A stretch of 64,000 bases of DNA from positions 36,154,523 through 36,218,522 of the forward strand of contig NC_092462.1 of assembly GCF_047495875.1 (NCBI RefSeq). Reading direction: 5' to 3'. Both the position numbers and the translations under genes were made by a program. Below are positions 32,903-45,929 of this stretch, piece by piece; positions within the stretch are counted from its first letter, which is position 1, and every line of letters starts with the position of its first letter. Origin of the DNA: Pithys albifrons albifrons. Its lineage: Eukaryota > Chordata > Aves > Passeriformes > Thamnophilidae. A model generated the notes under the pieces. It was not told the origin of the DNA and did no database searches. It saw only the letters and a program-made list of their open reading frames with translations.

Positions 32903-33290
32903 GTGTCCCAGTTCTATTTTCCCTTAGTCATCCCCACTCCACTTTCTTCTTCCCAGAACCCTCAGGGCCATTTTCCTGCCATTTTGTCTATTACGGTCCC
33001 TTATTGGCTGTTGTATCTGGTTTCTTATTGGTTGTTAAATATACCTTCCTATTTGTTGTTAACACTACGTTCTGATTGGTGCGTTTCTCAATCCCTTTCT
33101 TGTCCAATGGGATTGGGGAACTACCCCTTTTTCTGGAAGCTTCTCCCCCTACCCTATATAAGTGTGTGCTATACCCCAATAAGTTGCTCCTGTTTCACCC
33201 TCGCTCCTGGTTGTGTCACTGTTCATCCGATTGTTGCGGTGCTTCTGGGGGCAATGGGAAGCAGGGGCCGATCTCCTCTTCCTACAAACA
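32903..33290 (+). mobile_element. Probable solo LTR with CCAAT cluster
   Basis: The stretch begins TGTCCCAG and ends about CAAACA. It holds several CCAAT/ATTGG boxes, a TATATAAG box at 33155–33162 and a C-rich downstream part. Composition differs from its flanks. The flanks 'tatgg' and 'tagga' are not a clean duplication, so ends are approximate. Confidence 0.55.
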
Positions 33291-33299
33291 TAGGAAACC

Positions 33300-34530
33300 T
33301 CCTACAACAGCCTGCAGTTTTTTTATAATGGAATACTGCATTCATGTTTGAAGAACATAGGGTCTTTAAACATAACCCATGTATTTGCAAATCATAGGTA
33401 TGAAGAACATTTCACCCTGGGAGAAAAAAATACTCAGTTTAGTTTTAGGGCATTTAACATGTGCTATGGTACAATACATCACTCCCAAACTGTAAACACA
33501 GGCATTTTTGGTTTTAATCAGCTTTAATCACTGCTTTGTCTGATCTCTTTTCATTTCTCATCAGGAGAGAAAGGAAAAAATCTGTTACATTTTACATCAT
33601 ACAGCCTATCATAAAACAAAAATTAAGTTGCTGTTGCTTGTCCTTGTCATATTCACCATGTCTGGAGTATTTCTGCCACCACCTTTTTCAGCACCTGTTT
33701 GTTGGCCAATCAGAAAAAAGTAAAAGGGCTGAAGTCTCTCCAGCTCCATGGAAACTCTTTCCAAAAATACCCCCAAGCTAAGTGCCTCCTTAATAGGAGC
33801 TAGTGACTGACAAATCTCTCAGCAGTTCATTCGAAATAGCCAGCTGTGTTTTAACTTTTTTTTTTAATTGAGTTCTACTAAAGTTAACAGTAGAAGTAAT
33901 CAGCTGTTCAGTGTTCCTCCTTCAGCATTCACTCCTCTTTCCAGAAGTATGGATGTCACATTCTTGCACATTGTCTTTGCATTGTGACTTCTGGCAGCAA
34001 TACACAGCTGTCTACCCCTATCTTGCATCAGACATGCTTTTAGGTGGCAGGCTGAGCCTTCCTACAGGCTACAGGAATACATTTGGCATAATCAAAAGAC
34101 AGCGTGCAATAGCTGTTAAAAGGGTAAAGTAATGTAAAGCTGTATTATGATAAAAGCAGAAAGAGGAGTAAATATTTATTTTCTTAGAGATCTGCATCTC
34201 ACAGTTTTTTGAAAGAGGCACATTCCTTTTTTCAAAGTTAATCCTCCTGTAAAGAAAAAGGCTTTTATATGGTATTGAACTTCAATGCTGTCTGTGTCTG
34301 CTCAGATCAAACACATTTCACATGCTGAGCAGGAATCTGGGTTTGCCTAGCTGTGAATATAAACATGTTAAATATGCACTATAGGCTTGCAGCTAAAATT
34401 TACCTAATAGAGATCATTTTCATTATGAAGAGAAAAGTCTAAATCTTAGTGCATACAACATAAAAAGATAACACATGATGCTATAAAACATTTTTCTCAC
34501 TACCCAACTGTGGGAGTTTTATGATATGCA
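33300..34530. other. Intergenic sequence
   Basis: No gene or repeat was recognised. Confidence 0.4.
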
Positions 34531-34531
34531 T

Positions 34532-35178
34532 ATAGAATCATAGAATCATAGAATCATAGAATCGATTGGGTTGGAAAAGACCTCCAAGATCATCAAGTCC
34601 AACCCTTGGTCCAACTCTAGTCCATTTACTAGATCATGGCACCCAGCGCCACATCCAATCTGTGTTTAAAAATCTCTAGGGATGGTGAATCCACCACCTC
34701 TCCGGGCAGCCCATTCCAATGCCTGATTACTCTCTCTGGAAAGAATTTTTTTCTGATATCCAACTTAAATTTCCCCTGGCAGAGCTTAAGCCCATGCCCC
34801 CTTGTCCTATTGCTGAGTGCCTGGGAGAAGACACCAGCCCCCACCTGGCTATAACTTCCCTTCAGGTAGTTATAGACAGTGATGAGGTCACCTCTGAGCC
34901 TCCTCTTCTCCAGGCTAAACAACCCCAGCTCCCTCAGCCTCTCCCCATAGCACTTGTGCTCCAGTCCCTTCACCAGCCTTGTTGCTCTTCTCTGGACCCG
35001 CTCCAGCACCTCAATATCCTTTCTGAACTGAGGGGCCCAGAACTTAACACAGTACTCAAGGTGTGGCCTCACCAATGCAGAGTACAGGGGAAGGATCACT
35101 TCCCTGGTCCTGCTGGTCATGCTATTTTTGATACAGGACAGGATCCCATTGGCCTTCTTGGCCACCTGGGCACACTGT
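34532..35178 (-). mobile_element. CR1 LINE 3' end with open C-terminal ORF2
   Basis: The minus strand keeps an uninterrupted 178-codon frame (35165–34629). It contains [14 protein letters not shown] and the conserved [14 protein letters not shown] block, the C-terminal end of CR1 ORF2. The 3' end carries the 'atagaatcatagaatcat' octamer repeats. It is 5'-truncated. Confidence 0.95.
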
Positions 35179-35179
35179 C

Positions 35180-36160
35180 AACTAGTCTTCATATAAAAGA
35201 AAAAATCAGAACCTTAAAATATATTCTTCATAGAAATATACAGGTTAAAGCTGATGTGAATAGGACTCAAGCACATACTTTAAATTAAGCAGTTCCATAC
35301 TAAACAGGGCATAGAGGGATGAGTATCTTTTCAGATATGGTACAAGCAGTGATAACAAATGTAATTAATTTATAAAATAAAAGAAATTGTAAAGCCACAT
35401 GAATGACTAATGTACAGAATACAGGACAGAAATCAACTTAAGACTAACAGTTGAGGCACTTAAGTTCAATGAAAGTAGAGAAAATTACGGCTACAGTCTT
35501 GAATATGGGCTTCTTAAAAAAAACCTCTTAATTTTAAAAACCATATTCAATTCTGCTTTGCACAGTTGGGACACTTAAATTAACCATCTAACAATAATGG
35601 TTTGCTTTTCTCCTTTCAAACACTCTACTTAAGTTAGAATGTTACTTTCATGATGCAGATTTTCCAGTAGAGTGATTCAATTATAGTTTATTTCACTTCT
35701 TTCCTTAGAAAATTACGTAAGATTAGTCTGAGCTTATACATTAAAAAGGGTGCTTAGATTTCTAAAATTTATCATATAATCTGAATCTTTGCATGCTAGA
35801 CTAAACAATCTTAATTATATTGCCATGTGCTAAACTGCCAAATTTTATTCTTGCTTTCTCTACCCTTGTGAGATTGCATCAGTCCCACCTTCTGTACCTT
35901 TCACTCCTTTCCCACCTGTTCTTACTCCAACATGAAATTGATTTATTTAGTTTTTGTACTTTAAGACCATCAACTGTAATACAGGCTTGCTTGAATTCTT
36001 ATTTGTATATATTCCCAAATGCTGAAATGTGGCCTTTCTACTTAAACCACAGAAGACTGTCAATTCATAGTTTGTTGACACCCTATTTCTTGTCCTTTAT
36101 TACCATTATATGAGGCCTTACATATTTTAATGAAACTGGGCTGTGAAAAGGCCTTCTCTG
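35180..36160. other. Intergenic sequence left of the CpG island
   Basis: AT-rich with no recognised feature. Confidence 0.4.
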
Positions 36161-36169
36161 GGTCATCCC

Positions 36170-36700
36170 ACAGAGGTGAGCCGAGCCCGTGCGCTTTTTT
36201 AAGGACTTTCATTACAAAACACCAGCACTATTAAACGAGATTATCTCTGCACATTCTCTCTTCTGAGGAAGCGCTTCCATGGGGACTGTGCCGCGGTGCA
36301 GGGGCTGACAGTCATGGGGGGCCCGGCGCAGCTCCATGGCACACTGCACACCTCACGTCTTGGCAGCCGAGCTGGTCCCCATGGCCCCCGCTGTGTCACA
36401 GCACCCTCCTGGCCACCACTGCCACACGGGGCATTGGGCTCCGCTGTCTGTCCTCTCCCTGCCGCGCCCTGCCCCTCAGCCGGCGCTGCCGGGCTCCGTC
36501 CCGCGCCGGGGCAGCCGTTCTGCCGGGTCAGACCGGGCCCTTTCACCCCCGGCACCATCGCCGTTCGGCTGGTGGCTTGTGTGACCACTAACCCCATTGT
36601 GTGGCCACTGACCCCGCTCCGCCCACAGTGCCGCACGCCGGGCCACCGAGCGCCAGTGATCGGTGAGCGGAGCTTGGCAAGGGCAGGGACAGGCTCAGAG
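36170..36700 (+). promoter_or_regulatory. PALLD: CpG island; candidate PALLD promoter and noncoding first exon
   Basis: A sharp GC- and CpG-rich block in AT-rich surroundings, about 6.5 kb upstream of the first PALLD coding exon. A plus-strand donor AGTGATCG/gtgagc occurs at 36662 and could end a noncoding first exon that splices to 43190. Long open frames on both strands here are expected from GC content. The island may also act in the minus direction. Confidence 0.5.
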
Positions 36701-36909
36701 CCCAATGTGTGTGATGGTGACGGACCCTGGAGGGAGTCTGAGGATTCAGACAGGCTCAGACAGAGGGATGCTGCCAGCGCTGCCCGGGCCAGGGCACTGC
36801 TCGCACTCAGGGAACTTGGGCAGGGACACCTATATCCCGGACACAGTGCTTCCTGACACGGATCAAAGAGCTTTGCTCCGTGTTTCCTCACCTTCATGCT
36901 AAATCCTGT

Positions 36910-39900
36910 GAGATTACGGTGAGCTTCACAGTCCCAGAGGTAAAAGTGTATTAACCACAGTGCACAGGGACACAAATCCCTAACAAAATTCCTTTGAGAT
37001 TTTAAGGGATGTTGAGGGCAATCACCAGTCAAATAACTATTTGCCCATGTGGTCAGTTTTTACCTGTCTGGCTGCTAAAAATTAAAAAAAGATGGCCTCG
37101 TGAGAGAGAAGAGTATTATGAGTATTACTAGTAGCCTTGAGATAAGGGAATTTACAGCTTTCTCAGTCTGAAGTGGGTTGCCTCAGCAAGACCTTAGGCA
37201 CCATGGATCTTGGTCTGAGAAATCTTTATCTCTTCCCCAATTTAAAAAAATGTATTAGTTCTTTTTGAGCTGCTTATTAGCCTTCCTTTCTGTTTTACAG
37301 TTTCCTTTCCTACTCCTAGCTGTGGTGGTTCTGGAAAGTTGTGGCATTTTCAAGTTTATTGGACTCTTGTACTTGCAGCCCTTCAATCTCTTTGTTGATG
37401 ACGTATTCTGTAAAAGAAGGGTGGGAGTTGTTATTACTATTCTTTTAACAGTTTAATTTTAACAAATGCTGTATTTCTTCCAGTACTGGTACAACTGCTT
37501 GCAAAAACTGAAGGTGTATGCATTTTTTCATTTAACTCCTATGAAATTCCTCAGAGAAACTACTAGAATCTTGGGAAAATGGCGTTTGAGTACCATTGAC
37601 ACTGCATGAATATTTCACTCTCTTTGACAGTTTCATACAAACATGATGGGTAGGTACTTCCAATGCACTCTATAAAAACATAAATTAGCTCCAGCTATGG
37701 AAAAAATCTATTTCCAATATATTTACAAACAATATTAAACATTTTTGCATACTGAGGGAAAACAAAAATAACCCAAAGCTATGTAGCATCAAACTACAGC
37801 AAGACATTGACCCAGTCTGTTTAAGCGCAAGCAACACGATCTTTTTTTTTTTTTTTTTGCTCTTTCAGAGGTGGAAAAAAATGTCTGTAACTCAAAATAA
37901 CTGGATGTTTCTGTGGCAACTGGTAAAGGGCGTTTTATCTGTCTCTGATGCTTAAAGTAGAAGCAGTTCTTAGATTCCTATTTGAAGTTTGCATACTGGT
38001 GTTTGACTTCAGGTCTTGGAAAGAAGATTGCCTATCTACTTGCATTTTTATCCTGCTGCTATTTAGAAAAAGATACAGAATAACAGGAACCATAACAAAG
38101 GTGTTCTCCTTTCTCAGGTAAGTACATGAATTACTAGGATACAGAGCCGTGTTTGTTGTTATATATTGGTTTTAGCCCAATTAACAATAAAAGCTTCTTC
38201 ATCATGTAGCATCTTCATCAGATGGAGTGGAAAACTTGTACAACCAGAATAGCTTTGTGGTTCATGGCATGAGATGTTGAATAACTCAGGATGACTAGAA
38301 TTAGAAACTATCATTACAGTTTCAGGAGAACAGTCTATCTATGCTCAATCAAATCTATCAGTAATGAAAAGCATCTCCATGGAGTTCTGTTCATCAGCTG
38401 AATTTTCCATAATACTGCGATACAAATGGAGTGAGCATATTAGCCATAATATCCCTTGTCCTGTTTGATGTTATTATTAATTTCAAAATTCACATATAAT
38501 AGCTAAAATATTACATCATTGCATATTATTGCATCTTTCAAAATGTAATTGTTTTAGTCCCTTTGGCATTCATTTATAGTGACTTACTGCCTTTACCACT
38601 TTTGTAAAGGAGAATTGAGATTAGTTTTGTAATAAAAATTTAAAGTCTTGACCAAAAATTAGGTTTTCAAAAGATTCAGTACAGGTCAGAGCATATAAGT
38701 ATTCCCCAAATCTTAGTAGAATGATACTGGGAAAATTTGTTCATGACAGCTGTATAAAACCTTGCTCTAATAAGTTTTCAAGTTATAAAGAGTATTTAGT
38801 TAACACTTGAAGCTAATAGGAATAAACTGAACACAGATTTTTCAATTTCTGGGCAAATGTTTCTATTATGCGGTACAAAGAGTAATGAGCATACCTGATT
38901 TACACCAAAAACCCCGGTGTAATGGTATTCATAAAAGTCAAATTGCTTTAAATTCCTTTTAAAATTATCTCTTCAGGTGGCTCCAGGCAGATATATTTTC
39001 CTCATCAAAGTGACAATTTAAAAATGTAATTCCAAGAACCAGGATGTCATCTACCCACTCCCCGTAGAAAATGCTGAAGATAGCCCAAGGCAGCTTGTTA
39101 CTGTTTATATGCAGGCTATTTTTGATTCCCATTCCAAGGTCACTAGGTCTTGTGCATTTAGTGGAAACAGTGGGTGCCCAACAGAGGACCTTGATTCTAC
39201 TCTGTGGGTGACTGTTTGAAAATTAGGTGTACAATGGTTAACTCTTATATAAGCAGCTCCTTTTTTGTGTTCAGTTTTTAGACTGAAATTTTCAGAATGA
39301 CAATTCTGATCTTATTTAACACACTGAAACTGTAAAATTACCTGAAATAAAATCCTTTTAATGAATTTCATTACAACACAGTAATAATAGAAATGAAAAA
39401 TGCATTTTGATTTTTTCAATGTTAATAAAACTGTCAGTTGTGGGGTCTTTTCAAAGCATACATGTTTTCCAGGATTTTGTGTTTTATTTCTGAGGGAGAT
39501 ACTTCTTTTCTGATGATAGGATGTAACTTGAGATGTGAAAATTCAGTAAGTTAATTTATTTATACAGTGTAGTAGTACATGGTTACAGATTGATAACTAT
39601 AAATTATCACAAAAAGATGTACTATTTCTACTGATAGCTCTAAAACTGTTAAGGGTCTTTTCCAACCTAAACGATTCTATGATTCTGGTTTATTCTTTCT
39701 TAGAAGATTTTAAGGTACACAAGGAATCTATTAATTTTAAACTGTTCTTAATAGGAAAAAGGAATTATTTATTGTCATGAAAACAGCTATTGTTGTTTAG
39801 GAAAAGAAAAGTAAAGAAAGATCTGTTAGGATAAAATGATATGGAAAGAAGATGCCTGTTCTTTGAATTTATGAGTAGTAAGTGCACAGACCTTTGTGCC

Positions 39901-42900
39901 ACTTCCAGGCTTAACGTTGCTTCTGCTGGAATTCCAGATAGCGGCAGCCTGCTGAAACATGAGTTCAGTTACCAAATATAGATGAGTGGGGTACGAATTA
40001 CATAGTTACAGAGAGGACAGATGTAATGCACAGGCCACAGTCTTCTCGATGCTTACTGAGAACCAAGCAATCTTTAGTGAATAGCTGGAGCAACTTTAAG
40101 CCTACTTAGATAAAGAAGGAGAAAACCAGCTTTACCTGCTACTAATTATACTTAAGACTCTGCATATTGATCTGCTCATTATAAGGTCTGTTTTATATTT
40201 TCTGTAAAATGTTATTAATGTACTTTGGGGAGTAATTTTGTAAGATTTCAAAATTCAGAGAAAAAATGTGTGCCTTTTTTGTTTTAAAGAATCTGACTAG
40301 ATACATCTCTTTCATGGTTTGATTCTTTTGAACAGATAGGCTTTGTGTGATATTCAGTAATAATTTCTTGTGGGACAGGTTCTAAAAGTTCAGGATGCTT
40401 ATACTTTTCTTGAAATGAGTTCTTTGACTTTCTATGTTTTTCCATATTTTATTATATATCACTGCAAAACCTTAATTTGATTAATTATTTAATTCCTGGT
40501 AATGGTAATCCAGCAGATTTTGAATTTACTATTTACCATATTATTCCTTAGAGTATCTATATTGGGATTTGAATAAATATTTAAACTGCATGATATAAAT
40601 ATGTATTTTTGCTTGGAGTAGTTTTTACATATAGACAAACAAAGCACCATAAATAGTCTGTATGTAAAAAGGTGGGAAGTACAGGAAGTAAGAGGTTATC
40701 TGCATGCAACAATGTATTTTATGTTTGTATCTTTAAATGATATAGTATATGGCTTTTCAGGTTACCTAATGAGTAACGATGATGAAAACTGTTATAAATA
40801 CATTGTAGTCTAACTTGGAGAAGCTAGAAATAGCATTTGAAATTTCTAATTATGATCTTATATGCTACTTGATAGGGTTAGTGATACTTCACCTCCACTT
40901 CACTGTGCTTACAGGTTGCACTACAAGAATAGTGGTTTTATCTATTGCACTGTGGCTGAAAAATGTCGGTATACTGGAAGCTTCCATTCAGTCATCTAAA
41001 GCTAGACATGTTAATCCCTTTTTAGGCATCAGATCTTTCTCCCCAAGGAGGCTGATCAGCATTAGAAATTGCCAGTAACCAGCACATGTTTAAATTCATC
41101 TATTTAATCTAAATATCCAGGTATAGACATTTATGTAAATTTAGACAGTGGGCATTGAAAATTATAACATATGTACCTATTGTATTTTGAATGATTAAAC
41201 TGAATATCAGGAAGAGATACACTAATTTATAGCACATTCATTTTAATCATCGTGTCATGTGGCTAACAATGAGTAAAATTGTCCTCCTACCCATAGCGCA
41301 CTGAAACAGCAAAGCATCCTGGTGTTGGAAGGCAGAGGAGTTTATCTGAGTATGTAAGGTGTCACTTTGAGATGTCAACAAGCTAGGAACTGGTAGGTAT
41401 GAGATTTAAATAAAGGCATCATTTGAAGCATGAATATTTACAAGTTTTCTAATTAGTAAACTAGCAATTTTGCTCATTTGAATGAACAAAATTTCATTCA
41501 AGTTTTTTTAAAAAGCTAAGATTAAGGAGAAAGAAACTCTTCAGGTTTAACTCTTGGTTCCCTGGCATTCATCCAGTTAATGCCTTAACAGCTGAACCTC
41601 TTAACCAACTGTTTGCTGGGCTTCTCAGATTCATTATTTAAAGCCGCTATGTAGCAGTCAGTTACACTGTACATACTTTTTTAGACAAGAGATTTTTTTT
41701 GTTGACAAGAGATTTGTATGGTTGCTAAATTTGTTGCTCTCTAAACACAGATAAAAGGAAAGTAAGATGTAATCCCACAAATAATAAGATTATCGCTGTA
41801 TTCTATAAAAACATGTCAAATCCTAAAATGTTTTGGTTTTCTTATACTTCTCTTTTATTTGTTAGTTGTATTCTGTTGGCAAGACAAACTGGCATATCAA
41901 GAAATGCACATGCCAGGCCAAGAATTTCAATAATCTATCAGTCAGTTAATGACTGCATGCTGGGTAAGCCCTGGTGAAGTGACTAAAGGTAATCGGAGTT
42001 TTCACAAGCTGATGTAAAATACATCCGAGTGCATTGCATGACTGTCAAGCCACCACCGATCTATCAGTGAAGAAATACTTTTGACAAGTAAGAGAAAATA
42101 CAGGTTTTTTTTAAAATCTTATGCAAAATTGACCTCATAGAAACTTTCATAAAAAAAGAGACTTTTCAAGGGTAACTAAAACCACTTATATTAAACTTCA
42201 TTAAATGCTTTCCAGAAACAATTATTAGATCAGCCACAATCTAATGAGCAGCTAGACAAATACATTTTTACAGGGAGATTTTCAGGCAGATCGTTCCCTT
42301 GGGAAAAGAGTGGTCTTCTGATGTCTTGCTTCTTGCTGACTTTAAAGAGGCAGAAAATGCACATTCTAATTCTGAAATCATGTTGGGAAACTGGAGATGT
42401 ATAGATGTTTCTGTAGTTTATGAAAATGGTATAAAACATACATTATACACTTACATAGTGCAGGATGATATACAGGTTGTGAAATCTATTTCTTCAGTGT
42501 TTTTCTTTTAGCATATGGTAGTTTGATATTCCATTTACCAGAGTTGAGGGAAGTGCTATTAATTGGTAACAATTTAAAAACATTAACATGATAAGTAAAA
42601 TATTAAACACATTATCAACATTAATCAGAAAGAATAACTTGGAATTTCTAATCCAAATAATCTTGTGTTGGTCTTCATAATGGTTTCAACTACAACACTT
42701 TTCCTCTCAGAATTTGATGTCTTAGTGTCTACAAGGCAGTGCTATGGAAAAGAGAAAAGTAAATATATTCCCCAAATCTTCATAAGGCTAGAATCAGAAA
42801 AAAAATCAAGTGTAATAGCATTAATATGAAATAACAAATCAGAGGTGAAATAACAATATGCATACATACATACATAACATACATACATACATACATATTG

Positions 42901-43189
42901 GTCCACTGGAACTGAGCTTGTGCTAGGCAACACACAGACAAAGGATGTCTTCCTACCTCTGAGGGAAGATGGATGAGAAAAATGACTCATAAGTGCTCTT
43001 ATTTCCACCTAGGCAATTTGCAGCTTCAACCCATTCCAGTAGAAACCAAGGTTTATGATAAGTATTCTATACACTGCTGGGTTTTGCTCACCTCTCAGTT
43101 TTGTGTCTGTCTTAGGGGAACCAGGATATAACTGGGCTTTTTTTAACTGAGAAGATTTTTCATTAAGGAGTTGTACTTGTGTCTTCCAG
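36910..43189. other. Likely PALLD 5' intron
   Basis: AT-rich, with a poly-T tract at about 37841–37858 and a very short CR1 3' remnant at about 39650–39690 (plus strand: 'tcttttccaacctaaacgat'). A (CATA)n microsatellite lies at about 42858–42898. Confidence 0.5.
42858..42898. repeat. (CATA)n microsatellite
   Basis: About ten tetranucleotide units with one interruption. Confidence 0.9.
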
Positions 43190-44227
43190 GATGCAAGACA
43201 GAAGTCGTGGCCAGGCATTGCCTCTTTCTTTAATGCTGACAGAAACTTACTGTGCAGAGAGAGACGCCAATAAGGGATATCCTGAAAATATGTCAGAAGC
43301 TTCATCTTATCATGACTTTTTCTATGATTCCCTGTCAGAGATACAGAATGGTGAATTTTCAAATGAACTTTCTGCCTTCCTGACCCAGGAGGAGATAAGT
43401 AAGAGCCTTGACATAGCTCGAGAAGCCATTGCCAATTCCATGAAGGAGGATCAGAATGCAGCACCAGACTTTACTCATTATGCCAACACTTCTCTTTGTA
43501 CCCCTTCAGAAAAGCTTTCTTTCAGGGACAGAAAACTACATGAACAAGATCCTTTACAGCGGTCTCCAGCAAGCAGTCTGACTTCACCTGCCACAAGTCA
43601 CATTCTGCCAAGGAATCAGAAAGAGCAGTCCACCACACCTCAGACAGGAGATAGTTTTGTCACAGTTTCCAGGAGGCAAGCAAGCACCTCGCCTTTTCTA
43701 GCTGCTAGTCCCAGCTTCATTAGAAGACTGAAACATTCAGAGAAATACAGTCCATGTGTGTCAAGCCCAGATTCTGAATCAACATCCCAAGAAGTTCCTT
43801 TCAGGAATAAGCTGTGTGACAAAGCTGCCACATTCATAGATGAATTGTCATCTATATTTAAACAGGCAGCAAAAGCAAGAGGCCGAAGTCCTGATGGGGA
43901 CTCTTCTTCTCCAGACAGTGGATACCTGTCTCCTAACAAGAAACAACCAGTTTTAAGTACCTTGGTGAACCAAGAGTTTGACAAACCACATGAAGAGACT
44001 GAGCCCGAGGCAAAATTACGTGGAGTTCATCTGAACGGAGACCACTTTTCTGAAAGGGGAAGCATCACCCAGGGCAAAATGGTCCTTTGCCATCCCTTTA
44101 TCAACATGGAAGAGAATGAATTTTCACCACCTCAATTCACGCAGAAGCTCCGCAGCCAGGAAGTTGCTGAAGGAAATAAAGTGTTGCTGGAGTGCAGAGT
44201 TGCTGGCAACCCAGTCCCTGATGTCAG
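43190..44227 (+). CDS. PALLD: PALLD (palladin), first coding exon
   Basis: Palladin is an actin-bundling scaffold with Ig domains, found at stress fibres, focal adhesions and Z-discs. The exon lies between an acceptor (gtgtcttccag) and a near-perfect donor (AG/gtaagt). The probable start is ATG 43290, giving MSEASSYHDFFYDSLSE, aligned with the start of the long human isoform. From there 313 residues include LSAFLTQEEISKSLDIAREA, LCDKAATFIDELSSIFK and SSSPDSGYLSP. The exon ends at the start of the first I-set Ig domain (FTQKLRSQEVAEG). An earlier in-frame ATG at 43191 would add 33 residues. The exon ends in phase 2, and the following exon is not in the window. Confidence 0.95.
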
Positions 44228-45890
44228 GTAAGTCACCAGATATCGTGACCCAATTGTGGAAAATACCTAAGTACAGGTATCACAGTGGACCTGCTTAGAT
44301 GTAGTCACACAGCTTTGCAAAGCACATGAGTAGCAGATTTGGATGTCTTTACTTCTCTAGTGTTTCATTGTTATCTGCTTAAGAAATTACTTTCTGCCTG
44401 ATTCAAGAGCTACATGGCAAAATTAAAACCAGAATTGGCTCTAGCAACATTCCATGCAATTGTTACCTCATTAATCTAGGTAAAAGAATTCACAGTTTGC
44501 CTCTGAATGGCATATCTCAGGCAGCTGATACACTTTTTACTGCCAATTATTTAGAATATCTCCAAGACCCATAACAATGGGATTTGAGGTCTGTACTATA
44601 ATCTAAATTTTCTAAATCTAGGCAAATATCCTATTGTGTAAGACATTTCTACAAGACATTAAGATGATCCCCATTTCAAAACTTCTTCTCATACTTTATC
44701 GTGAAATTTATGTGCATTTGCTTTTGTTCAATAATAAAACCTAAAACTAACTTTTGCATAAGTTTGTCTGGTTTAGGTGTTTTGTTTTATTTTTATTATT
44801 AATAACTCACAATGCTTTCCACTGTCTCTCTTTCCTTCTAAAGTTAGTAGAGTTTGGCACTTCACAGGTCTGAGCCTTAATGCTAATATTATGGCCTATT
44901 ACACACAGAGATAGATTATACCTTCTTTATATGGTGCCTCACAAGCTATTTAGTTTAAAGGCATACTTAATATTTTCTAAAGAAAATGTTGTTGAAAAAT
45001 TCATGTTTTGGACAGGATAGAATTTGCAGTTCTACATTCAGAACTTACTGTAGGGTTCTTTAGTTACATCTAAGGCAGCTAACTCTTTCAAAGTTCTCAA
45101 CATTTCCTTAAAAGAATATAGGAATCACTTTCTTGTAACACTTGTGCTTTTTATCATATCTTTTTCTGTGAAGTCAACAAGATTTAAAAAGTACAGATTT
45201 TAAATGTCATGCTATAGCTATACGTGTTTATATATGCTTTCATTTCAAGGTGAAAAATTACTTTGTAGATATTATCTCCAGAGACTCTTGTTTGTGATTG
45301 TTGAAGACAACAGCATTGCCCTTACCCTTATCTGAGTTTTCAGTGTATTCAAGAGAAGCTGAATATTGAGAGACACTGAATTTTTTACATGGTCTAAAGA
45401 TCATTTATAGAGATATCAAGTCTCTTCAGTTGTTCTTGTATAAAAAGTGGAAAAAGTTGTACCTCACCACTTGAGTACATTGGTTATGCATTCAAGCTTA
45501 GGTTGTCCTACAAAAATGAAGCCAACTTATCTTCTAAATCAAGATAAGCTGTAGATCTAACTATGCCTAAATTCAAGCCCATCAAGAAATATAACAGACA
45601 CGTCATGTTATTATAGTTGTTTATTTGTTTGTTCACTTTTTAGTATCTGCTGGAGGAAAAAAGGACAAGAATCATAGTCATGGGTGCAAAAGACTTCCAG
45701 TTGTTTGTTCACCTTCAGACTTCCACGAAGCAGGAAAGGGAAATTGTAGAGGTCACACAATTATGACAGACATGGGCTCCTCCTTCTTGTGTTTCTTTCC
45801 TTAGTCTTCCTTCTCTCACACTATGATGTCGTGGCCACCAGTGATACTGATTAGGACATTAGACAAACAAAAGCTCTAACTTCTAGTAAT
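44228..45890. other. PALLD intron
   Basis: AT-rich unique sequence with no feature seen. Confidence 0.6.
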
Positions 45891-45929
45891 TCTTTTGTCG
45901 TGGTTGTTGTTGTGGGGCTAGGCAATATT

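Noticed and set aside
34719..35288. 189-codon plus-strand open frame
   Set aside because: It is antisense to the CR1 ORF2 end, which explains the openness.
36241..37032. 263-codon minus-strand and 186-codon plus-strand frames
   Set aside because: Both fall in a CpG island where stop codons are scarce. The peptides are low-complexity and unrecognised.
42858..42898. Regular short repeats as a possible CRISPR-like array
   Set aside because: Simple tetranucleotide microsatellite in a vertebrate intron, with no spacer structure.
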